From positions 1 through 7,589 of the forward strand of contig PWQB01000426.1 of NCBI GenBank assembly GCA_003556955.1: a stretch of 7,589 nucleotides of DNA, given 5' to 3'. The translations under genes were made by a program, and so were the position numbers. Positions 1 through 5,868 of the stretch are shown here, in pieces. The notes under the pieces were generated by a model. It was not told where the DNA came from. It saw only the letters and a program-made list of their open reading frames with translations, and did not search any database. The stretch is from Nostocaceae cyanobacterium CSSed10_463m. GTDB taxonomy: Bacteria; Cyanobacteriota; Cyanobacteriia; Cyanobacteriales; Nostocaceae. Position 1 is the first letter of the stretch. Every line of letters begins with the position of its first letter.

Positions 1-71
1 GCTGAGTGGGTAGGGGCGGGTTCAAGAGTCAGTCTGTGGTTCGTCGAAATCCTTAGTAAACCCGCCCGTAC
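1..71 (+). repeat. Palindromic interspersed repeat, left copy
   Basis: This is a non-coding element with GC-rich near-complementary ends: GTAGGGGCGGGTT at 10-22 and AACCCGCCCGTAC at 59-71, with a single mispair in the stem and a 36-nt interior. An inverted second copy lies at 7506-7577. The two copies agree at about 90% with one indel, and the agreement includes the outer flank GCTGAGTGG (1-9), which is the complement of the CACTCAG heptamer seen beside the right copy. The structure resembles the small non-autonomous (MITE- or REP-like) elements common in Nostocales. No protein is encoded. The left boundary may extend beyond the window. Confidence 0.75.
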
Positions 72-171
72 ATCAAGGCTTTCAGCAATCAACAATGTCC
101 TTACGTGTATGCGTAGTGCTATAAAAGATATTCCTCTCAAGAAGGAAGATTTTCTAGTTCCCAGAATCATC

Positions 172-200
172 TTGACAATGTTAAAATTTTAAGTTATACA
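172..200 (+). promoter_or_regulatory. Putative sigma70-type promoter for the potC-like gene
   Basis: A perfect -35 box TTGACA (172-177) is followed by a 17-bp AT-rich spacer and a -10 box TATACA (195-200, four of six consensus bases). Transcription would begin near 207, leaving a leader of about 23 nt before the GTG start at 230. The small inverted repeat GAAC-AC-GTTC (201-210) sits at the predicted start point; whether it binds a regulator is unknown. The promoter suggests the permease gene can be transcribed independently of any upstream gene. Confidence 0.45.
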
Positions 201-229
201 GAACACGTTCATCAGTTATCAACATCAAC

Positions 230-1027
230 GTGCATAGTTCTTCATCAAAAAAACCGCGTGTCTCTTGGCAGGCGGTTTTCACCGTAATTTTATATATATT
301 TATGTATTTGCCTATACTGGTACTGGGCTTTTATAGCTTCAACCAGTCGCCCTACAGTGCCACTTGGGAAGGTTTTACCCTTGATTGGTACTACAAATTA
401 TACAGCGACGAGCGAATTTTATCAGCTTTGAAGAATAGTTTGATAGTTGCCTTGTGTGCAGTGGGTATTTCGGCTGTGCTGGGAACCTTAATGGCGGTAG
501 GATTGGCACGTTATCAGTTTTGGGGTAAGAATTTGTATCGGGGTATTTCTTACCTACCCTTAATTATTCCAGACATTGCGATCGCAGTAGCCACGTTAGT
601 TTTTTTAGCAGCTTTTGCCATTCCCTTGAGTTTGTGGACAATTATTGCAGCGCACATAGTATTTTGCTTGGCTTATATCGCAGTTGTAGTATCTTCCAGA
701 CTGAACAATTTAGACCCCCACTTAGAAGAAGCAGCCCTAGATTTAGGCGCTACACCAATACAGGCATTTATGAAAGTACTATTACCTCAATTAATGCCTG
801 GGATTATTGCTGGCTGTCTGCTAGCTTTTGTATTGAGTTTAGATGACTTTCTCATTGCTAGTTTCACATCAGGTAGCGGTTCTAACACCCTACCAATAGA
901 AATTTTTAGTCGCATTAGAACGGGAGTCAAGCCTGATATGAATGCTCTGAGTGTTCTATTGATTACAGTATCTGCAATTGTGGCCTTAATAGCAGAATTA
1001 ATTCGTGCTTTTGATAACAAAAAATAA
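230..1027 (+). CDS. potC: PotC-type ABC transporter permease (spermidine/putrescine family)
   Basis: This is an integral inner-membrane permease of 265 aa, the usual length for PotC. About six hydrophobic segments are visible (roughly residues 13-36, 66-93, 105-132, 134-156, 190-212, 238-261). The cytoplasmic EAA loop that docks to the ATPase is clear at 166-192 (EEAALDLGA then LLPQLMPGI). The SLDDF stretch (203-207) followed by LPIEIFSRIRTGVKP and NALS is typical of PotC. In the family, PotC pairs with PotB, the PotA ATPase and the PotD binding protein to import polyamines; no partner gene is visible here, so the exact substrate is inferred. The GTG start has no clear Shine-Dalgarno, but it follows a good promoter and leaves a short polar N-terminus before the first membrane segment; the first in-frame ATG (residue 25) falls inside that segment. 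A HIP1 site lies within the gene at 578. Confidence 0.88.
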   Translation: MHSSSSKKPRVSWQAVFTVILYIFMYLPILVLGFYSFNQSPYSATWEGFTLDWYYKLYSDERILSALKNSLIVALCAVGISAVLGTLMAVGLARYQFWGKNLYRGISYLPLIIPDIAIAVATLVFLAAFAIPLSLWTIIAAHIVFCLAYIAVVVSSRLNNLDPHLEEAALDLGATPIQAFMKVLLPQLMPGIIAGCLLAFVLSLDDFLIASFTSGSGSNTLPIEIFSRIRTGVKPDMNALSVLLITVSAIVALIAELIRAFDNKK

Positions 1028-1065
1028 TCTGTATACTAGGCATAATTAATCATCAGTCAAAACCC

Positions 1066-1095
1066 TTGACAAATTTAAGTGTTTCACAATATTAT
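1066..1095 (+). promoter_or_regulatory. Putative promoter in the AT-rich gap before the kinase gene
   Basis: The -35 box TTGACA (1066-1071) and the -10 box TATTAT (1090-1095, five of six consensus bases) are 18 bp apart. Transcription from here would give a leader of roughly 200 nt before the kinase ATG at 1305. TCACAA (1084-1089) and TTGTGA (1101-1106) form a 6-bp inverted repeat across the -10 box with an 11-nt spacer, a possible operator or hairpin. The rest of the 277-bp gap is very AT-rich, with no further gene and no convincing terminator for the upstream permease gene. Confidence 0.4.
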
Positions 1096-1304
1096 TTTTC
1101 TTGTGATCAAAATATATAATCTCAGAAGTACTGGTATTTAAATAATAACCAGAACAGACAAATAAATTAAATTTATGCATTTGTATTTTCCCCTACTAGT
1201 ATATATACAGGTGCTATGTTGTTCAGGTTTATTTGACTATATATGTATTCTGAATTTGATATTATTGGGGCTAAGTTTGGATAAGATGCTATTTCCTCCT
1301 CATT

Positions 1305-3155
1305 ATGCAAATTTGCCAAAATCCCAATTGCTCGAATCCATTCAATCCTGAAGGTACTATATTTTGCATGAGTTGCGGACAAAGCAACTTTGGCAAATTC
1401 CTGAGAAATCGCTATCGCGTATTGCAGCTTTTAGGTGAAGGTGGATTTAGCCGAACTTATGCAACAGAAGACGCAGACAGACTCAATGCACCTTGTGTAA
1501 TCAAACAATTCTTTCCTCAAGTGCGAGGAACAATTCAAAGAAACAAAGCCGCCGAATTTTTTCGAGAAGAAGCATTTCGGTTGTATGAATTGGGCGAAAA
1601 TCATACTCAAATTCCTAGATTACTAGCTTATTTTGAACAAGGTTCTAGCTTGTATCTTGTCCAAGAATTTATTGAAGGGCAAACTCTGTTACAAGAAGTA
1701 CAGAAACAAGCTTTTACTGAGGAGCAAATTTATCAACTTTTAAATGACTTATTACCAGTTCTGCAATTTGTTCATAATGCTAATGTCATTCATCGTGATA
1801 TCAAACCAGAAAACATTATTCGTCGTGACAGTGATGGTAAACCAGTATTAATTGACTTTGGTGGGGCTAAACAGGTCACACAAACAACTTTAGCTAGACA
1901 AGCGACGGTAATTTATACCATTGGTTACGCACCCTCTGAACAAATGGCAGGATTTCCCTGTCATGCAAGTGACTTATATGCTTTGGGTGTAACTTGCGTG
2001 CGACTATTAACAAAATGTTTACCCATACAAAATACCTATGGCGAAATTCATGATCCTCTTTATGATGCCATGAATGGTAATTGGTTATGGCAAGAGGAAT
2101 TACAGAAAAAAGGTATTACTATCAGCAACGAATTAAGCCAAATTTTAAATAAATTAATCAAATATTTGCCTAGCGAAAGGTATCAATCAGCAGCAGATGT
2201 AATTAATGATTTAAAATCCATCAACCAAATTGGGATACAACCAAAAAATGCCGAATTTTCTTTATCTAAATTAATTCGATTACCACCGTTACCAAAGAAA
2301 GTGATCACTCCATTACCCCCCTTAGAAACCTTTAAGTTTGAAGTCGTCACCGTAGATACAGCAGGTAGAGAAGTTCACCGCGATTTCCCTACAGCCAAAT
2401 TTTTCGCCGAAAAATTGAACCAAAACATCACACTAGAAATGGTGTCAATTCCCGGCGGTAGTTTCATGATGGGTTCCCCAGAGTTTGAAGGGGATACAGA
2501 AGAACATCCTCAACATCAAGTGATTCTGCAACCATTCTTTATGGGTAAATATCCCATAACTCAAGCTCAATGGAAAGCTGTAGCTGCTTTACCTCAAGTC
2601 AAGCAACCTTTAAATCCTCATCCCTCAAAATTTAAAGGTGCTAATCGTCCTGTAGAAAATGTATCTTGGTACGAAGCTGTAGAATTTTGCGCCAGACTCT
2701 CAGAAAAAACCGGGCGTGAATATCGTTTACCCAGCGAGTCTGAATGGGAATATGCTTGTCGCGCCGGAACTACCACATCCTTCCACTTTGGCGAAATGGT
2801 TACCACTGATTTAGTCAATTGTAGTAGTGATATTTATGGTATGGATGTCAAAAGCAAATACCGCAAAGAAACAACCGATGTCGGCAGTTTTCAGATAGCC
2901 AACGCCTTTGGATTATATGATATGCACGGGCTAGTGTGGGAGTGGTGTGCTGATACTTGGCATAATAATTATAATGGCGCACCTACAGATGGCAGCGCCT
3001 GGGAAGAAGGTGGTGATTTTTACCGTCGGCTATTACGTGGCGGTTCTTGGAGTTTTAGTGCAGAACTTTGTCGTAGTGCTAGCCGGAGTTGGAATGAGTC
3101 TGATGGTGGTTTAAGAATATGCGGTTTGCGGGTGGTATTTTCCGCAATTGGCTAG
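1305..3155 (+). CDS. 4-Cys-prefix Ser/Thr protein kinase fused to an FGE/sulfatase-modifying-factor-like domain
   Basis: This is a 616-aa cytosolic protein in three parts. Residues 4-24 carry a zinc-ribbon-like pattern (C4, C9, C21, C24). Residues about 37-300 form a complete Hanks-type kinase: glycine loop GEGGFS (44-49), ATP-binding Lys67, catalytic HRD 163-165 with IKPEN, metal-binding DFG 184-186, and GYAPSEQ in the activation/substrate region. No catalytic residue is missing, so it is probably active. After a proline-rich linker, residues about 377-614 match the FGE-sulfatase/SUMF1 family: PGGSFMMGSP, PITQAQW, RPVENVSWYEA, YRLPSESEWEYACRAG, GLYDMHGLVWEWC, LLRGGSW and LRVV. True FGE has a copper-binding Cys pair; here the first position is Phe584 and only Cys589 remains, so oxidase activity is unlikely and a ligand-binding (C-type-lectin-like) role is favoured. 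The C-terminal tail resembles DGR variable regions. No Shine-Dalgarno precedes the ATG; the upstream bases are CCTCCT (1295-1300). The gene lies in a long stretch with no HIP1 site. Confidence 0.9.
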   Translation: MQICQNPNCSNPFNPEGTIFCMSCGQSNFGKFLRNRYRVLQLLGEGGFSRTYATEDADRLNAPCVIKQFFPQVRGTIQRNKAAEFFREEAFRLYELGENHTQIPRLLAYFEQGSSLYLVQEFIEGQTLLQEVQKQAFTEEQIYQLLNDLLPVLQFVHNANVIHRDIKPENIIRRDSDGKPVLIDFGGAKQVTQTTLARQATVIYTIGYAPSEQMAGFPCHASDLYALGVTCVRLLTKCLPIQNTYGEIHDPLYDAMNGNWLWQEELQKKGITISNELSQILNKLIKYLPSERYQSAADVINDLKSINQIGIQPKNAEFSLSKLIRLPPLPKKVITPLPPLETFKFEVVTVDTAGREVHRDFPTAKFFAEKLNQNITLEMVSIPGGSFMMGSPEFEGDTEEHPQHQVILQPFFMGKYPITQAQWKAVAALPQVKQPLNPHPSKFKGANRPVENVSWYEAVEFCARLSEKTGREYRLPSESEWEYACRAGTTTSFHFGEMVTTDLVNCSSDIYGMDVKSKYRKETTDVGSFQIANAFGLYDMHGLVWEWCADTWHNNYNGAPTDGSAWEEGGDFYRRLLRGGSWSFSAELCRSASRSWNESDGGLRICGLRVVFSAIG

Positions 3156-3219
3156 TGCTGCTGTGAAGTTAAAAATGAAAAGTCCAAAAATAAAACAGTA
3201 GTTGACTTTCAGTTGTCAG

Positions 3220-3705
3220 ATGTCTAACAATAAATCTCTGAGTATAATCCAAACCACAGATATTGTAGATTTTATCCCACTTTTAAAAGAATTAGATTTT
3301 GGAGATCAGTTTAGTTTAGCCATGCTGAAGTGGTGTGGTATTGGCCAGCCTGATCCAGCAATTGTTTTTTGGCAGGTATATATTGCTAAACTAGCAGCAG
3401 AATCAATCGGTGTCATGGGTCTATATCAACTTATAGATAGTCCCTTTAATGTTGTCTGGATGGGATGGTTTGGTTTGCGTCCACACTACCGCAGACAAGG
3501 TTGGGGAACAATAATGATCGATAATTTAAAGGAATATGCACGGAGTTTTAAATTTCAGGAAATTTGGGTTTTTACCAACTATGATAATTTGCCAGCTATA
3601 TCATTTTATGAAAATTATGGCTTTGTAAAGTTGGGTGAGGCTTTTGATATTTGCCCTGGGAAAACACATGACTTGTCAGATATAATTCTCAAATATACTT
3701 TATAA
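3220..3705 (+). CDS. GNAT-family N-acetyltransferase
   Basis: This 161-aa protein has the fold signature of GCN5-related acetyltransferases, which move the acetyl group of acetyl-CoA to an amine. Motif A is visible at residues about 80-108: WMGWFGLRPHYRR, then QGWG, with R91-R-Q-G-W-G96 as the pyrophosphate-binding loop. Motif B is at 123-135 (NLPAISFYENYGF), typical of the C-terminal part. The substrate cannot be read from the sequence. The reading frame is open back to a TTG at 3202, but the ATG at 3220 gives a normal GNAT start and is preferred; no strong Shine-Dalgarno supports either. The gene begins 64 bp after the kinase stop on the same strand, so co-transcription is possible. No terminator is visible between them. 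Confidence 0.87.
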   Translation: MSNNKSLSIIQTTDIVDFIPLLKELDFGDQFSLAMLKWCGIGQPDPAIVFWQVYIAKLAAESIGVMGLYQLIDSPFNVVWMGWFGLRPHYRRQGWGTIMIDNLKEYARSFKFQEIWVFTNYDNLPAISFYENYGFVKLGEAFDICPGKTHDLSDIILKYTL

Positions 3706-3808
3706 GTTTATAGCTCAATTTTTTCGAGGATGTTTTAAAAGTCTTATTGTTGGTAGCAAAACCTTCTATAGTAATCCGATTTGGTTTCTAAATTTGCTCG
3801 TAGAGGTA

Positions 3809-3843
3809 GGGAACAGGGAACAGGGAGCAGGGAACAGGGAAGA
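3809..3843 (+). repeat. Tandem heptamer array GGGAACA, five units
   Basis: Five consecutive 7-bp units are present: GGGAACA twice, GGGAGCA, GGGAACA and GGGAAGA. The last unit merges into the adjoining 57-bp repeat. Five GGG runs spaced by four bases satisfy the G-quadruplex pattern on the + strand. Short tandem heptamers of this kind are known in Nostocales genomes. The array is non-coding: the open frame across it has no initiation signal and no recognisable protein. The 103 bp before it (3706-3808) hold no feature I can name. Confidence 0.85.
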
Positions 3844-3893
3844 AGGAATCAAGGTATAGGTCGTTTTGTTCAAAATTCAAATAGGAGTCCTAT
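3837..3893 (+). repeat. 57-bp dispersed repeat, left copy (inverted relative to 5690-5746)
   Basis: This block matches the reverse complement of 5690-5746 at 54 of 57 positions with no gap. It ends in a near-perfect palindrome, ATAGGAGTCCTAT (3881-3893), with 6-bp arms. In both copies the heptamer array lies on the same side, so array and block behave as one composite unit. No coding potential is recognised. Confidence 0.85.
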
Positions 3894-3971
3894 AGATCCC
3901 CCTAAATCCCCCTTGAGAAGGGGGACTTTGATCACTATTCCCTGCTTTTTAAGGGGGGCTAGAGGGGATCT
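3894..3971 (+). repeat. 78-bp palindromic MITE-like element
   Basis: The element opens with AGATCCCC and closes with GGGGATCT. The 21-bp terminal arms (3894-3914 and 3951-3971) are imperfectly complementary. The 5' half also contains a perfect hairpin: CCCCCTT (3908-3914), loop GAG, AAGGGGG (3918-3924). This resembles a repeat family common in Nostoc-type genomes. It directly abuts the 57-bp repeat on the left and is absent from the other copy of that repeat, so it looks like an independent insertion. No target duplication is evident. From 3972 to 4091 I see nothing further except a G-rich stretch (GGGG, 4085-4088) just before the next start codon. Confidence 0.75.
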
Positions 3972-4091
3972 GAAGATGACGTTTGTGTTATATCCTTAAA
4001 GAAAACACTGGCTATGGAAAATTAGTCATATTTTTGTGGCAGTTGCTATTTTATTGTAGATATTCTGGTAGTGGTAGGTTGATGGGGAATT

Positions 4092-4466
4092 ATGTTAACG
4101 AAACGCAAAAGTCGCAGCATTGCCGCAATTTTAGCTTTATCTGGGACGCTGACAATTTCCGGATTACATAAGTTTTATCTGGGACAACCGTTGTGGGGTG
4201 TGTTGTATGTCTTGCTTTCGTGGACACCTATCCCCAAGGTAGCTAGTGCTATTGAGGGAGTTTGGTATTTAGCACAAGATGAAGCAGCTTTTGACCGTCA
4301 TTTTAATTTGGGGAAGTCAGCAGTGAAGAACTCACCCCAAACCAGTAGTCAGGTAGAAGCGATCGCTAAGGCTATGCGTGAGTTAGATACTCTACGTCAA
4401 GATGGACTAATTTCTGAGTACGAGTTTGAACAAAAACGCCGCCAGTTGCTAGACCAAATTTCTTGA
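4092..4466 (+). CDS. TM2-domain membrane protein with C-terminal SHOCT motif
   Basis: This is a small membrane protein of 124 aa. Residues about 9-60 match the TM2 family: two hydrophobic helices (9-24 and about 34-60) joined by the characteristic GLHKFYLG turn (24-31) and ending in EGVWYL. A polar linker follows, then residues 95-122 (MRELDTLRQDGLISEYEFEQ and on to LLDQI) match SHOCT, a short helical C-terminal module often attached to membrane domains and thought to aid oligomerisation. The biochemical role is unknown. The ATG has GGGG four bases upstream as a modest ribosome site. The HhH gene starts 13 bp after its stop, so the two probably share a transcript. A HIP1 site is at 4359. Confidence 0.85.
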   Translation: MLTKRKSRSIAAILALSGTLTISGLHKFYLGQPLWGVLYVLLSWTPIPKVASAIEGVWYLAQDEAAFDRHFNLGKSAVKNSPQTSSQVEAIAKAMRELDTLRQDGLISEYEFEQKRRQLLDQIS

Positions 4467-4479
4467 TGAAGCGAAAAAC

Positions 4480-5010
4480 ATGAATTGGCTACCTTTAAAC
4501 CCCAAGTTACAAAAACTCCGCGCCAAACTCCTCAATGACCCTTATTATCGATTACAGTCTGGGGAAGAAATTCAACTGGCGGTCAAGTTGGGTATACAAA
4601 TTGATGCTAATCAAGCGACTGTGGATGATTGGTTACGCCTACCTGGGTTGTCAATTCACCAGGCGCGATCGCTTGTGGAACTTTCCCACTCTGGTGTTAA
4701 ATTTTACTGTATTGAAGATGTAGCTGCGGCTTTAGCTATTCCTCCTCAGCGTCTAGAACCATTAAAGCCTCTGCTGAATTTTATTTACTATGACAATGAA
4801 TCTTTAGATCATCCGACTCAGTTGGTTAACCCCAATACGGCAACGGTTGAGCAATTAGTTAAAATTCCTTTTATGGATGTGTCTGTGGCTGAAGCAGTGG
4901 TACAAAATCGGTTATCAGCTGGGAGTTACCGAAACTTAGCCGATTTTCAGCAACGTTTGGATCTACCCGGTGAGACTATCGCCCAGCTGATGTATTTTCT
5001 CAGGTTTTAA
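4480..5010 (+). CDS. ComEA-like helix-hairpin-helix protein with two HhH repeats
   Basis: This 176-aa protein contains two related helix-hairpin-helix modules of the ComEA type, at residues about 40-98 (IDANQATVDDWLRLPGLS onward) and 114-174 (VNPNTATVEQLVKIPFMD onward). They share the pattern (I/V)-(D/N)-x-N-x-A-T-V and a following S-G or A-G segment, pointing to an internal duplication. HhH modules usually bind DNA backbone non-specifically; ComEA itself is an exported competence receptor for DNA uptake. This protein has no signal peptide or membrane segment, so an intracellular role is more likely and the name comEA is not applied. It lies 13 bp downstream of the TM2 gene. Its last 11 bp overlap the 3' end of the convergent lepB gene. 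A weak hairpin GGTTT-TAAT-AAACC (5003-5016) spans the junction. A HIP1 site is at 4665. Confidence 0.85.
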   Translation: MNWLPLNPKLQKLRAKLLNDPYYRLQSGEEIQLAVKLGIQIDANQATVDDWLRLPGLSIHQARSLVELSHSGVKFYCIEDVAAALAIPPQRLEPLKPLLNFIYYDNESLDHPTQLVNPNTATVEQLVKIPFMDVSVAEAVVQNRLSAGSYRNLADFQQRLDLPGETIAQLMYFLRF

Positions 5011-5578
5011 TAAACCCTATGCGATCGGGAGGCCAAAAGCGAAATGCAGCCCGACCGATGATATTCTGTCTCGGTAAAAATCCCCAGTAGCGAGAATCAT
5101 TACTGTCGTTACGGTTATCTCCCATGACAAAAAATTTCTCTTCTGGGACTTGTACGGGGGGAAATGGTTGATTTGGGGGTTCGGCTATGTAGTTTTCTTC
5201 TAAAGCCTCACCATCAAGGTAAACTTTACCGTTATTGACCTTGAGTATCTTACCAGGGACACCAATAACTCGCTTAATAAAGGCTTGATCTGCGGGATAT
5301 CCCCGGTTTTGCAGTTCTGCGGGAGGCTGAAAAACGATAATATCCCCAGTTGTCGGGGGGTGAAAACGGTATGAGACTTTTTCTACCACCAAGCGATCGC
5401 CTGTGTGTAAAGTGGGTAGCATTGAGTCTGATGGGATATAGCGGGGTTCGGCGATAAATGTTCTAATCAGAATGGCCAAACATAAGGCGATCGCGATCAG
5501 AGTCAGATTTTCTTGCCAACTACTCCATCCTTTCGATGAGGTAGCAGCTGGTTTTGCATCACTTTCGTGAGGAGTCAT
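5000..5578 (-). CDS. lepB: Signal peptidase I
   Basis: This is a 192-aa membrane-anchored serine protease that removes signal peptides from exported proteins. One N-terminal membrane segment (about 26-43) is followed by the catalytic boxes of the family: PSDSMLPTL with nucleophile Ser52, GDRLVVEKVSYRF (60-72), FIKRVIGVPG with general-base Lys102, and GDNRNDSNDSRYWGF (153-167). All essential residues are present and the length fits the cyanobacterial/Gram-positive-size class. The ATG at 5578 (reading leftwards) is preferred over a TTG at 5620, because the extra 14 residues are atypical. No clear Shine-Dalgarno is seen. The gene is convergent with the HhH gene, overlapping it by 11 bp, and divergent from the SpoIID-like gene across a repeat-filled gap. 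Two HIP1 sites lie inside it (5393, 5487). Confidence 0.95.
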   Translation of the reverse strand: MTPHESDAKPAATSSKGWSSWQENLTLIAIALCLAILIRTFIAEPRYIPSDSMLPTLHTGDRLVVEKVSYRFHPPTTGDIIVFQPPAELQNRGYPADQAFIKRVIGVPGKILKVNNGKVYLDGEALEENYIAEPPNQPFPPVQVPEEKFFVMGDNRNDSNDSRYWGFLPRQNIIGRAAFRFWPPDRIGFIKT

Positions 5579-5689
5579 AAAGATTTCAGCCAGTTGAAAA
5601 AATGGGACGAATAGTACCAAAAATTAGCCATCTTACAAATTCTAAAGCTTTTTTGGGAATCTCAGAGTCTGTGAATTTGTCAACTAGAT

Positions 5690-5746
5690 ATAGGACTCCT
5701 ATTTGAATTTTGCACAAAACGACCTATACCTTAATTCCTTCTTCCA
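5690..5746 (-). repeat. 57-bp dispersed repeat, right copy (inverted relative to 3837-3893)
   Basis: Read on the minus strand, this block matches 3837-3893 with three substitutions and no gap. It includes the near-palindrome ATAGGAGTCCTAT at 5690-5702. The match stops at about the palindrome edge, where the left copy continues into the 78-bp element and this copy continues into unique sequence. It lies upstream of lepB, in the divergent lepB/SpoIID-like gap. Confidence 0.85.
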
Positions 5747-5816
5747 CGTTCCCCGTTCCCCGTTCCCCGTTCCCCGTTCCCCGTTCCCCGTTCCCTGTTC
5801 CCTGTTCCCTATTCCC
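5747..5816 (-). repeat. Tandem heptamer array, ten units (CGTTCCC on + strand)
   Basis: Seven perfect CGTTCCC units (5747-5795) are followed by two TGTTCCC and one TATTCCC. On the minus strand this reads as repeated GGGGAAC, with a run of three or four guanines every 7 bases, a strong G-quadruplex pattern. The perfect core with degenerate units at one end suggests recent expansion by slippage. The array ends 52 bp before the SpoIID-like start codon. Between them lies the 10-bp palindrome AACAATTGTT (5833-5842); no convincing promoter is visible in those 52 bp. Confidence 0.9.
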
Positions 5817-5868
5817 TACAGAAATAAATCTGAACAATTGTTAGCATTTTAAAATTGGTAAGAATTAG

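Noticed and set aside
109..192. 27-codon ATG open frame before potC
   Set aside because: It is too short, has no ribosome site or homology, and overlaps the -35 box of the proposed promoter.
1173..1382. 69-codon minus-strand frame before and into the kinase gene
   Set aside because: It lies mostly in AT-rich intergenic DNA and runs antisense into the clear 4-Cys coding start.
3781..3999. Open frame of 72 codons (+) across the repeats
   Set aside because: It is made of the heptamer array, the 57-bp repeat and the palindromic element, starts with TTG and resembles no protein family.
3983..4171. Open frame of 62 codons (+) overlapping the start of the TM2 gene
   Set aside because: It overlaps the better supported TM2 frame and has no recognisable domain or ribosome site.
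4480..5010. Calling this gene comEA proper
   Set aside because: There is no signal peptide or membrane anchor, and there are two HhH modules where ComEA usually has one, so only a family-level name is justified.
5747..5816. CRISPR-like appearance of the repeated units
   Set aside because: The 7-bp units are directly contiguous with no spacers, so this is a tandem repeat and not a CRISPR array.
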